DNA of 11,320 nt from Paracoccaceae bacterium (GTDB lineage Bacteria; Pseudomonadota; Alphaproteobacteria; Rhodobacterales; Rhodobacteraceae), in contig JALXER010000344.1 of assembly GCA_027069385.1 (NCBI GenBank), positions 1 to 11,320 of the forward strand. The letters run 5' to 3'. Under the pieces are notes generated by a model. The model saw only the letters and a program-made list of their open reading frames with translations. It was not told the DNA's origin and ran no database searches. The position numbers and the translations under genes are program-made. Below are positions 5,617-11,320 of this stretch, one piece after another. Each line of letters begins with the position of its first letter. Position 1 is the stretch's first letter.

Positions 5617-6402
5617 ATGTTGAAACAGATACTGCTCTGCTCTGCGCTTGTCCTGCCTGTAATGGCGACACCGGCGCTGGCTCAAATGCAGCATACCGAA
5701 GGGATGCAGCACACCGACGGCATGAACGGCATGCAGCCCATTGCGGGCATGGATATGGGTGACATGGATATGGGGAATATGGACATGGCCGGTATGGACA
5801 TGGCCAACATGGAAATGGAGGGCATGGAAGGCATGGCCGAAATCCTTGAAGGCACCGCCAAAATCATTCGCCAGATGCAACAGATGCGCGGCATGCATAT
5901 GGGCATGGGCACCATGGGAATGCAGGATACGGGCGCGCCGCAAGGTGTCGGTGGCTCGCCGCTTAGCGAACCGGGGCAATCGGCGTTTGCCGCCATTGCC
6001 GAGGTAGTCAACGTGTTGAATGCCGATCCGAATACCGACTGGTCCAGGGTCGATATCGATGCCTTGCGCAACCACCTGCGCGATATGGATATCGTTACCA
6101 TTGATTCAACCACCGTCACTACCGAAGTCGATGGCGGCCTTCGCTTTGATGTCACCGGATCCGGCGACGTCACCGACGCCATCCGCCGCATGGCCAGCGC
6201 CCATGCGGGCATGATGAACGGTGTTGACGGCTGGGCCTACAGTACCGAGGAAATTGCCGGTGGCGCATCGATGACCGTGATCGTACCCGATTCCGACCTA
6301 GACCGGCTCAAAGGGCTGGGATTCTACGGGATCATGGCCGCGGGAATGCACCACCAGCCGCACCACTGGGCTATGGCCAATGGTGGCAATCCGCATCACT
6401 GA
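5617..6402 (+). CDS. secreted Met/His-rich protein, possible copper-binding protein
   Basis: A 261-residue protein with a signal peptide (residues 1-23, cleavage after ALA-Q or near it), so exported. Residues 24-106 carry about 23 methionines, many in MxM spacing, including five tandem pentapeptides of the form xMDMx/NMEME (44-68), a further MHMGMGTMGM run and early MQH pairs. The C-terminus is His-rich (MHHQPHHW, NPHH). Between them, about 120-245 is a folded-looking domain (FAAIAEVVNVLNADPNTDW, LRNHLRDMDIVT) that I cannot name. Clustered MxM and His motifs are typical of periplasmic Cu(I)/Ag(I)-binding proteins, so copper binding is inferred. The ATG at 5617 follows AGGGGA by seven bases; an upstream ATG at 5575 lacks this. 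It is divergent from the Crp/Fnr gene and overlaps the convergent VOC gene by seven bases. Confidence 0.8.
   Translation: MLKQILLCSALVLPVMATPALAQMQHTEGMQHTDGMNGMQPIAGMDMGDMDMGNMDMAGMDMANMEMEGMEGMAEILEGTAKIIRQMQQMRGMHMGMGTMGMQDTGAPQGVGGSPLSEPGQSAFAAIAEVVNVLNADPNTDWSRVDIDALRNHLRDMDIVTIDSTTVTTEVDGGLRFDVTGSGDVTDAIRRMASAHAGMMNGVDGWAYSTEEIAGGASMTVIVPDSDLDRLKGLGFYGIMAAGMHHQPHHWAMANGGNPHH
5746..5820 (+). repeat. five tandem 15-base coding repeats (xMDMx)
   Basis: Five in-frame units at 5746, 5761, 5776, 5791 and 5806 encode GMDMG, DMDMG, NMDMA, GMDMA and NMEME. The shared core is ATGGAYATG, with third-position variation in the other codons. Confidence 0.85.
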
Positions 6403-6773
6403 TAGCTGACAATTTCGTATTCGACATTGTCCGAATCCCGAAAATAGAACCGCCGACCAGGCTCGTAATCGCCGTGATTGACCGGAGTAAACCCGGCTTT
6501 GATCACGGCGGTTTCGATCTTGTCCAGATCGTCAACCACCAACGCCACATGGTTTAACCCGCCCTTCAGATCATAGCTGACCGCTGCATCGGCCGGATCA
6601 CCCTGAGGCGTGTAAAAGGCCAGATAGTCCTCCTCATCGCCCACATGCACGGTATAGCCGCCATTGATCGCCGCGCCTTCCCAGCGGATTTTCCAGCCAA
6701 ACAGCGTCTGCATCAGCGCCGCCGAGGCCTGCGGGTCGCTGACAGTGATATTCACATGTTCCAGTCTTGCCAT
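6396..6773 (-). CDS. VOC family (glyoxalase/bleomycin resistance fold) protein, SoxR-controlled
   Basis: A 125-residue single-chain vicinal-oxygen-chelate protein: two beta-alpha-beta-beta-beta modules, starting MARLEHVNITVSD (1-13) and GGLNHVALVVDDLD (71-84). Likely metal ligands are His6, His75 and Glu120 (EYEIVS), as in glyoxalase I-like enzymes. The substrate cannot be told; members include lactoylglutathione lyases, dioxygenases, antibiotic-binding proteins and thiol transferases. The start at 6773 has AAGGA eight bases upstream. It diverges from soxR across 73 bases holding a SoxR box placed for activation of this gene, so a role in dealing with redox-cycling compounds or their toxic products is likely. 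Its last seven bases overlap the end of the Met-rich gene. Confidence 0.88.
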   Translation of the reverse strand: MARLEHVNITVSDPQASAALMQTLFGWKIRWEGAAINGGYTVHVGDEEDYLAFYTPQGDPADAAVSYDLKGGLNHVALVVDDLDKIETAVIKAGFTPVNHGDYEPGRRFYFRDSDNVEYEIVSYQ

Positions 6774-6808
6774 GGTTTTATTCCTTTTGATTTGCTTCTG
6801 ATTTTGCT

Positions 6809-6839
6809 AGGCTAATTGCTCAAGCTAACTTGAGGTCAA
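6809..6839 (-). promoter_or_regulatory. SoxR-dependent promoter of the VOC gene
   Basis: Read on the minus strand: TTGACC (-35, 6839-6834), a 19-base spacer and TAGCCT (-10, 6814-6809). The over-long 19-base spacer is the hallmark of MerR-family-activated promoters. The layout copies E. coli soxS, where the -35 TTTACC runs into the same box. Initiation would fall near 6802, about 30 bases before the VOC start. Confidence 0.75.
6818..6835. promoter_or_regulatory. SoxR box
   Basis: CTCAAG-CTAA-CTTGAG (6819-6834), flanked by G on both sides, matches the E. coli soxS operator CCTCAAGTTAACTTGAGG at 16 of 18 positions. It lies 11 bases before the soxR start, so SoxR bound here would probably also repress its own gene. 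Confidence 0.85.
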
Positions 6840-6846
6840 GCGAAAA

Positions 6847-7305
6847 ATGAACAAAACTGTGCCCATCGGCTATCTGGCCAAACGTACCGGGTTGGCGGTG
6901 TCGGCAATCCGCTATTACGAGACCAAAGGGCTGATCACGCCCGAACGCAACGCAGGCGGGCAACGGCGGTTCTTGCGCTCGGATATCCGGCGGCTGTCAT
7001 TCGTGATGATCGCGCAGCAATTCGGCTTTACTCTGCCGCAAATAGCCGACGCCCTGCGCGCCCTGCCCGACGGGCGTACTCCGTCCAAATCCGACTGGGC
7101 ACGGATCAGCAAGCAGTTTCGCGCCGCGCTGGATGACAAGATCACCGCCCTGCAAACCCTGCGCGACAATCTGGATGGCTGTATTGGCTGTGGCTGTCTT
7201 AGCCTTGAAAACTGCGCCCTATACAACCCCACCGACCGCGCTCGAACCCTTGGCCCGGGGCCGCGTTTTCTGATGGGGGATCGGGCGGCAGACTTGCCGC
7301 AATAG
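6847..7305 (+). CDS. soxR: redox-sensitive MerR-family regulator SoxR
   Basis: A 152-residue MerR-family activator. The winged HTH is at the N-terminus (IGYLAKRTGLAVSAIRYYETKGLITPERNAGGQRRF, 7-42). A dimerisation helix follows (about 82-110). The [2Fe-2S] site CIGCGCLSLENC gives Cys112, Cys115, Cys117 and Cys123, the exact CX2CXCX5C spacing of SoxR. Oxidation of the cluster by redox-cycling compounds twists promoter DNA and switches on the target. Length and motifs match E. coli SoxR (154 residues). In organisms without soxS, SoxR acts directly on a few genes; here the divergent VOC gene is the evident one. The 5' leader is only a few bases because the operator nearly touches the start codon. 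Confidence 0.95.
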   Translation: MNKTVPIGYLAKRTGLAVSAIRYYETKGLITPERNAGGQRRFLRSDIRRLSFVMIAQQFGFTLPQIADALRALPDGRTPSKSDWARISKQFRAALDDKITALQTLRDNLDGCIGCGCLSLENCALYNPTDRARTLGPGPRFLMGDRAADLPQ

Positions 7306-7405
7306 GTTCGCACCGCCGACCCACCCTATATATATCGGCTTTGCCCTATCAAACGGGCGGATTTGGGCGTATCATCCACCTGCAATTGAATACATCGAGT
7401 CGACC

Positions 7406-8941
7406 ATGCCCACCACAACCGAAAAATTCCGCCGGATTGTCGAGGATAAAACCCTGTCCTTTAGCCAGAAAGCCCGCTATCTGGCCATCGAGGCCGAGAA
7501 CAGCCTGCCCTACCCTGCCCTTGACGATGAAACCGCGCAAGCGCTGGAAGATCGGGTGATCTGCGACATGTATGAAGGCAACGCGCCCTACAAGCCCCGC
7601 TATGTGCTGCCCGACTATCGCATCGTCATGCAACGTGGCAGCGACTATTTGGAACTGCCGGCCCCGACCACTCTGGACGAGGCCATCAACACCCTGATGA
7701 TCGCCTATCACCATGTGCCTTCGGTCACCGGTATACCGGTCTATATCGGCCAGCTCGATGACCTGCTATTGCCGTTTTGCGAAGGGGTAAGCGACGATGC
7801 GCTGTACCGTAAAATCAAACTGTTCTGGCGCTATATCGATCGGGTACTGCCCGATGCGTTTCTGCACGCCAATATCGGCCCCACCGATAACCGCGTTGCT
7901 CGCACCATTTTGCGCGTCGATGCCGAGTTGAAACAGATCGCGCCGAATCTGACCTTTCTGTATGACCCTGAAATCAGCAGTGAATCGATACTGGAGCAAG
8001 CCACCAACAACATCGTTGAATGCTCCAAACCCCATATCGGCAATCACCCCGTGCATGCCGCAACCTTTGATGAACGCGGCTATGGCATTGTCAGTTGCTA
8101 TAACGCGCTGCCCATTGCGGGGGGCGCATCCACCATGCCGCGGGTCAACCTGCGCAAGGTGGCCGAGTGCGCCAATAACGTAGCCGAATTTTTTGACAGC
8201 GTGCTGCCCCGCTATATGGAACTGGGCTTTCGCCTGTGCGAGGCGCGCATTGACTATCTGTTCAACAAATCCAGCTTTTTCAACAGCTTTCTGGTCGACG
8301 AAGGCTGGATAGAGCGCGACCGGTTCACGGTGATGTTCGGAGTCTACGGCATGGCCGAGGCGGTGAATATCCTGATGGAAAAGGGGGGCGCGCAGGGCAA
8401 ATACGGCTTTGACGCGGATGCCAACGCGATGGGGCTGCGCATGACACAACAGATGTCCGAAATCGTGAACGCGCGGGCGCTTAAAAACGTCTGGCGCGGG
8501 CGCGCTATGCTGCATTCGCAAGCCGGAATCAGCATTGACAAGGGCACGACACCGGGCATGCGCATTCCTTATGGCACCGAACCCGATCCGGTCAGCCATA
8601 TCCGGGCGCTCGCCCCGCATCATGCGTATTATACCTCGGGTATCAGCGAAATTCTGACCGTGGATGAAACCATCAAGAACAACCCGGGCGCGATGTTGCA
8701 ACTGTGCAAGGGCGCGTTTCAGGCGGGATTCCGTGAATTTACCGCCAATGTGGCCAGCAATGATCTGGTGCGGGTCACCGGATACATGATCCGCCTGTCG
8801 GATGTGGCCAGGTTTCAGGCCTGTGAAGGCTCGCGCACCAATACCACCGTTCTGGGAACCGAGGCGGCCGAAAACACCGGTATTCTGGATCGAAAACCGC
8901 GCGTGGTAGGGGTTGAGCTTGCGCCAAGCTACGGTCAATAA
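7406..8941 (+). CDS. yjjI: YjjI family glycyl radical enzyme
   Basis: A 511-residue protein of the YjjI family (DUF3029), close in length to E. coli YjjI (about 516). The C-terminal glycyl-radical motif is RVTGY at 456-460, with Gly459 the predicted radical site. Cys231 in VSCYNALP is the best candidate for the thiyl-radical cysteine. It is a lone cysteine without the CxE glutamate of diol dehydratase-type enzymes. The chain lacks the long barrel of pyruvate formate-lyase (about 760 residues). The reaction is not known to me. Such enzymes are cleaved by oxygen once activated, so it should work only under anoxia. The ATG has only a weak GAG ribosome site nearby, and the 100-base gap after soxR has a TATATATAT tract (7328-7336) but no clear Fnr box. 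The last 23 bases overlap its activase gene. Confidence 0.92.
   Translation: MPTTTEKFRRIVEDKTLSFSQKARYLAIEAENSLPYPALDDETAQALEDRVICDMYEGNAPYKPRYVLPDYRIVMQRGSDYLELPAPTTLDEAINTLMIAYHHVPSVTGIPVYIGQLDDLLLPFCEGVSDDALYRKIKLFWRYIDRVLPDAFLHANIGPTDNRVARTILRVDAELKQIAPNLTFLYDPEISSESILEQATNNIVECSKPHIGNHPVHAATFDERGYGIVSCYNALPIAGGASTMPRVNLRKVAECANNVAEFFDSVLPRYMELGFRLCEARIDYLFNKSSFFNSFLVDEGWIERDRFTVMFGVYGMAEAVNILMEKGGAQGKYGFDADANAMGLRMTQQMSEIVNARALKNVWRGRAMLHSQAGISIDKGTTPGMRIPYGTEPDPVSHIRALAPHHAYYTSGISEILTVDETIKNNPGAMLQLCKGAFQAGFREFTANVASNDLVRVTGYMIRLSDVARFQACEGSRTNTTVLGTEAAENTGILDRKPRVVGVELAPSYGQ
8908..8912 (+). promoter_or_regulatory. ribosome binding site deciding the yjjW TTG start
   Basis: AGGGG ends six bases before TTG at 8919 and directly touches the alternative TTG at 8913. 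Normal spacing favours 8919. The site lies inside the yjjI reading frame. Confidence 0.65.
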
Positions 8942-9779
8942 AGTTCTGACCTACTCGGTTGTGGACGGCCCGGGCAACCGGCTGGTGCTGTTTATGCAAG
9001 GTTGCAATTTCGCCTGCAAAACATGCCACAACCCCTATACCATCGACCCCTGCACCCATTGCGGGGCCTGTATACCGGCGTGCTATAGCGATGCGTTGCA
9101 AATGGTGGACGGCAAGGTGGTGTTTGATGAAACCCGCTGCGACCAATGCGACAACTGCCTGAAGGCCTGCCCGATATCCTCTAGCCCGATGGTATCGATG
9201 CTTACCGTCGCGGATGTGGTGGAAATCACCCGCCAGTACCTGCCGTTTATCAACGGCCTGACGGTGTCGGGCGGCGAGGTAACGGTGCAACTGAAATTCG
9301 TGATAGAGCTGTTCGAGGCGCTCAAATCCGCGCCCGATCTGGCGCATCTAAGCCGGTTTATCGACACAAACGGCCATCTGGGCAAAGACGGCTGGGCGCG
9401 GCTGTTGCCGGTGACCGACGGGGTGATGCTGGACATCAAGGCGCTGGACCCCGACAAGCACCGCTTTCTGACCGGCCAGCATAATCGCAAGGTGTTGCAA
9501 TCGGCGCGCCTGCTGCATGAGGCGGGCAAGCTGCACGAGTTGCGCTATCTGGTGATCCCGGGCCATACGGACACAAAGGCCGAGGTCGATGCGCTGATTG
9601 CGCTGATCCTCAGGCTGGACCCGAACCTGCCGATCCGCCTGAATGCCTTTCAGCACCACGGCGTGCGCGGCGCGGCGACAAGCTGGCCCAAAGCGACCAA
9701 ACCGGTGATCGAGACCATCAAATCCCGCCTTTTCCAAGCCGATATTCCCAACGTCATTACACCGGCGCTGTATCTTTAG
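8919..9779 (+). CDS. yjjW: YjjW family glycyl radical enzyme activase (radical SAM)
   Basis: A 286-residue radical-SAM activase that would use S-adenosylmethionine and a [4Fe-4S] cluster to take a hydrogen from Gly459 of YjjI. The radical-SAM motif CX3CX2C is Cys29, Cys33 and Cys36 (GCNFACKTCHNP). Two ferredoxin-type CX2CX2CX3C sets follow: Cys45/48/51/55 and Cys74/77/80/84. TVSGGEVTVQ is the SAM-binding GGE motif, and the protein ends PALYL like E. coli YjjW. Two TTG starts are possible: 8913 lies directly against AGGGG (8908-8912), while 8919 has six bases of spacing and fits better. No ATG or GTG is available near the N-terminus. The overlap with yjjI points to coupled translation of enzyme and activase. 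Confidence 0.92.
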   Translation: MRQATVNKVLTYSVVDGPGNRLVLFMQGCNFACKTCHNPYTIDPCTHCGACIPACYSDALQMVDGKVVFDETRCDQCDNCLKACPISSSPMVSMLTVADVVEITRQYLPFINGLTVSGGEVTVQLKFVIELFEALKSAPDLAHLSRFIDTNGHLGKDGWARLLPVTDGVMLDIKALDPDKHRFLTGQHNRKVLQSARLLHEAGKLHELRYLVIPGHTDTKAEVDALIALILRLDPNLPIRLNAFQHHGVRGAATSWPKATKPVIETIKSRLFQADIPNVITPALYL

Positions 9780-9804
9780 GCGGGGTACTCCCGCAGTCCA
9801 GCCC

Positions 9805-9895
9805 GTGATTGCGTTCCGCAATCACAAGCTTCCCTTTGGGCCGCGCCGACCTGCGGTCGGTTGGGTTTTGAATTTACCTGCGTAAATTCCAAACC
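9805..9895. terminator. three hairpins between convergent genes, probable bidirectional terminator region
   Basis: The 124-base gap between yjjW and the SEL1-repeat gene holds three hairpins. The first is GTGATTGCG-TTC-CGCAATCAC (9805-9825). The second is CCGACC-TGC-GGTCGG (9846-9860). The third is a 14-bp stem with one mismatch, 9864-9877 with 9882-9895, loop CTGC. The last is AT-rich with a GGTTTT/AAACC base, so it could end transcripts from either side. No other gene fits in this gap. Confidence 0.6.
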
Positions 9896-9903
9896 GCTTG
9901 GGG

Positions 9904-10521
9904 TTAGCCGCAGTCCGTCAGGCCGGAATCCAGGCAGGGCTGCACCCATTCTTCGCCTTTGACGATATATTTGGTGTCGATCTCTGCCTCCATCCGGTCA
10001 AGCGCGCGCTGCACGTCGGGGTCGCCCGATTGGTCGGCGACGCGCATCCACATATAGGCCCGCGCCACGTCGCGCGCCACGCCCTGACCGGTCGAATAGG
10101 CACGGACCAGCGCGATTTGCGCCTGCAGATAGCCTTGTGCAGCAGAGGCGCGGTAAAGCCGGAATGCGGCCTCGGGGTCCTGCTCAACACCGGCGCCGTT
10201 GCGATACATCTCGGCCAGATTGAACTGGCCCGGGGCAAAGCCCGCGTCGGCCGCTTGGGCAAACAGATCAGCGGCGCGCCCGAGATCCTGCGCAACCCCC
10301 AACCCGTTCTGGACCAGCACCCCCAGATTGGAAAGCGCCCGCGCATCGCCCTGTGCGGCCAGCGGCGTTAGAATGGACACCGCAAGGTCATAGGATTCGG
10401 CATCGATTGCTGCCAGCGCCTTGAGGTTCTCGGGCGCATATTCGGGATAGGCGTCGTATTGCGCCGCAACGGGGCCGGCCAATCCGGCAAGAAGGGTGGC
10501 AATCAAGAAAAGGGTTCGCAT
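9904..10521 (-). CDS. exported SEL1-repeat (TPR-like) protein
   Basis: A 205-residue protein with a signal peptide (1-21, cleavage near AAQ) and then about three SEL1-type alpha-alpha repeats at roughly 58-93, 94-129 and 130-165. The typical pattern is ALSNLGVLVQNGLGVAQDLGRAADLFAQAA and QFNLAEMYRNGAGVEQDPEAAFRLYRASAA. The tail (about 170-205) has two cysteines (Cys196, Cys204) that could form a disulfide. SEL1 repeats are protein-interaction scaffolds; no enzyme motif is seen, so a periplasmic partner-binding role is inferred. ATG at 10521 has AGGAG seven bases upstream and begins the signal peptide; an in-frame ATG further up (10647) would put 42 unlikely residues before it. Divergent from uvrD. 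Confidence 0.85.
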   Translation of the reverse strand: MRTLFLIATLLAGLAGPVAAQYDAYPEYAPENLKALAAIDAESYDLAVSILTPLAAQGDARALSNLGVLVQNGLGVAQDLGRAADLFAQAADAGFAPGQFNLAEMYRNGAGVEQDPEAAFRLYRASAAQGYLQAQIALVRAYSTGQGVARDVARAYMWMRVADQSGDPDVQRALDRMEAEIDTKYIVKGEEWVQPCLDSGLTDCG

Positions 10522-10557
10522 TATTTGGCTCCTGCTGATAATCCGCCAAGCTAGGCC

Positions 10558-10574
10558 CATTTGCCATGCAAATG
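10558..10574. promoter_or_regulatory. CATTTGC-N3-GCAAATG palindrome, possible operator
   Basis: A perfect 7-bp inverted repeat with a 3-base centre, 36 bases upstream of the SEL1-repeat gene start. It overlaps a weak -35-like TTGCAT on the minus strand. No regulator can be named. Confidence 0.35.
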
Positions 10575-10606
10575 CAAACGCCACCGGCAAAGAAGGCGCT
10601 ACATTG

Positions 10607-10632
10607 AAACATTTCTGGAACATTAGCGGAAC
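10607..10632. promoter_or_regulatory. LexA-type SOS box with three half-sites
   Basis: GAAC-ATTAGCG-GAAC (10618-10632) fits the alphaproteobacterial LexA motif GAAC-N7-GAAC exactly. A third half-site, AAAC (10607-10610), sits seven bases upstream at the same 11-base period. It is 42 bases before the uvrD start and 85 or more bases before the divergent SEL1 gene, so uvrD is the likely target. uvrD is SOS-induced in E. coli. Confidence 0.7.
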
Positions 10633-10674
10633 AATCCTCTTTAACAATCGGTTAAACTGGGGTAGATTCGCGCT

Positions 10675-11320
10675 ATGAACGATTGGGAATTAAATGACGA
10701 GGCAGCTTTTGAGGCCGCAATACCCCTGTCACAGCAGGCTATGGTTGCGCACCCGAAGCGATACCTGGACGGCCTAAATTCCGCTCAAAAAGAAGCAGTG
10801 GAAACACTGGAAGGGCCGCTTTTGATGCTCGCTGGTGCAGGAACAGGCAAAACAAAGGCTCTTATGGCGAGAGTTGCTCATCTTGTAACTTGTGGGCGAG
10901 CGCAACCAAATGAAATTCTGGCAGTGACATTTACGAACAAGGCTGCAGTGTCTATGAAAAGACGGCTGGAGGTGACACCCTTTAATTTCAATGCACCATT
11001 TCCGTGGATGGGGACCTTTCACGCGATCTGTGTCAAGCTGCTGCGTCGCCACGCCGAATTGGCCGGGTTGAAAACCAGCTTTACCATCCTGGATACCGAT
11101 GACCAGATCCGGCTGATCAAACAGTTGATCCGCGCTGAAAACATCGACGAAAAGCGCTGGCCGGCGCGGATGCTGGCCGGTCTGATCGACAGTTGGAAAA
11201 ACCGCGCATGGACTCCGCAAAAGGTGCCCGCAAGCGAGGCGCACGCCTATGACCGGCGCGGGATCGAATTGTACGCCGCCTATCAGGCCCGTCTGCTGAC
11301 CCTGAACGCGGTCGATTTTT
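10675..11320 (+). CDS. uvrD: UvrD/PcrA-type DNA helicase, N-terminal part (3' end outside window)
   Basis: The first 215 residues of a superfamily 1 helicase that unwinds DNA 3'-5' in nucleotide excision and mismatch repair. The Q motif region is LDGLNSAQKEAV, the Walker A loop is AGAGTGKT, motif Ia is AVTFTNKAA, and motif Ib lies in GTFHAICVKLLRRHAELAGL. ILDTDDQIRLIKQLI and RMLAGLIDSWKNRA continue the 1B region. It begins at ATG 10675; a run of G's (10659-10662) is the only weak ribosome site. The frame is open to the window end. Codon use is mixed: by hand count third-position GC is about 45% before 11013 and about 75% after, and TTA, ATA, CTA, GTA, GGA, CGA and AGA occur only in the first part. 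The sequence just before motif Ib (PFNFNAPFPWMG) is also unusual for this family. Confidence 0.92.
   Translation, partial: MNDWELNDEAAFEAAIPLSQQAMVAHPKRYLDGLNSAQKEAVETLEGPLLMLAGAGTGKTKALMARVAHLVTCGRAQPNEILAVTFTNKAAVSMKRRLEVTPFNFNAPFPWMGTFHAICVKLLRRHAELAGLKTSFTILDTDDQIRLIKQLIRAENIDEKRWPARMLAGLIDSWKNRAWTPQKVPASEAHAYDRRGIELYAAYQARLLTLNAVDF

Noticed and set aside
5557..6075. His-rich upstream extension of the Crp/Fnr reading frame on the minus strand
   Set aside because: It is the antisense shadow of the Met-rich gene: ATG reads as CAT (His) on the other strand. The Crp/Fnr homology starts only near 5556.
7341..7358. Fnr-like site before yjjI (TTTG...ATCAA)
   Set aside because: Only one half is right; the TTG to CAA spacing is two bases short of the Fnr consensus.
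7766..8938. 390-codon minus-strand frame
   Set aside because: Antisense to yjjI, whose family match covers the full length; the long frame follows from GC-rich codon bias.
9898..10371. 157-codon plus-strand frame
   Set aside because: Antisense to the SEL1-repeat gene, which has a signal peptide, ribosome site and repeats.
10640..10668. leaderless uvrD promoter (TTAACA, 16 bases, TAGATT)
   Set aside because: The hexamers fit the consensus only partly, and nothing else supports transcription starting at the ATG.
10774..11244. 156-codon minus-strand frame at the right end
   Set aside because: Antisense to the uvrD helicase motifs; no family likeness.

Overview
The window looks like chromosomal DNA of a Rhodobacteraceae-type alphaproteobacterium (Roseobacter/Rhodobacter relatives). 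This rests on the protein sequences (IF-3, PbpC, UvrD, the SDR and P1 peptidase), the GC-rich third codon positions, and a tandem GAAC-N7-GAAC motif typical of alphaproteobacterial LexA. It holds 14 protein genes, two of them cut by the window ends. I see no tRNA, rRNA, CRISPR array, IS or phage gene.

Left part (1-2800): the 3' end of pbpC; infC, which encodes IF-3 and appears to start at a rare ATA codon; a convergent small membrane protein whose 3' end contains the infC terminator hairpin; and, diverging from that, an LpxL/HtrB-type acyltransferase in which the acidic residue of the HX4D/E motif is valine. The 332-base gap before the next convergent gene is packed with hairpins, flanked by two inverted, diverged copies of a 43-base arm whose differences are compensatory.

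Middle (2800-6400): a minus-strand cluster reads ArsR-like regulator, SDR dehydrogenase, P1-family (DmpA/NylC-like) peptidase. The last two overlap by ATGA, and a perfect 26-bp palindrome upstream of the regulator is a likely autoregulatory operator. Next is a divergent pair: a short Crp/Fnr-type regulator and a secreted Met/His-rich protein with five tandem xMDMx-type pentapeptides. This may be a copper-handling pair.

Redox part (6400-9900): soxR, with its [2Fe-2S] cysteines, diverges from a VOC/glyoxalase-fold gene. A near-perfect SoxR box lies in the shared promoter, placed as in E. coli soxS but pointing at the VOC gene. Downstream of soxR is yjjI-yjjW, a glycyl radical enzyme of the YjjI family and its radical-SAM activase, an oxygen-sensitive anaerobic system. 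Three hairpins close this transcript against a convergent gene.

Right end (9900-11320): a secreted SEL1-repeat protein diverges from the 5' part of a UvrD/PcrA helicase gene. Between them are three LexA-like half-sites at 11-base period. The uvrD fragment changes codon usage abruptly near 11010, as if it were a recombinant of two lineages.
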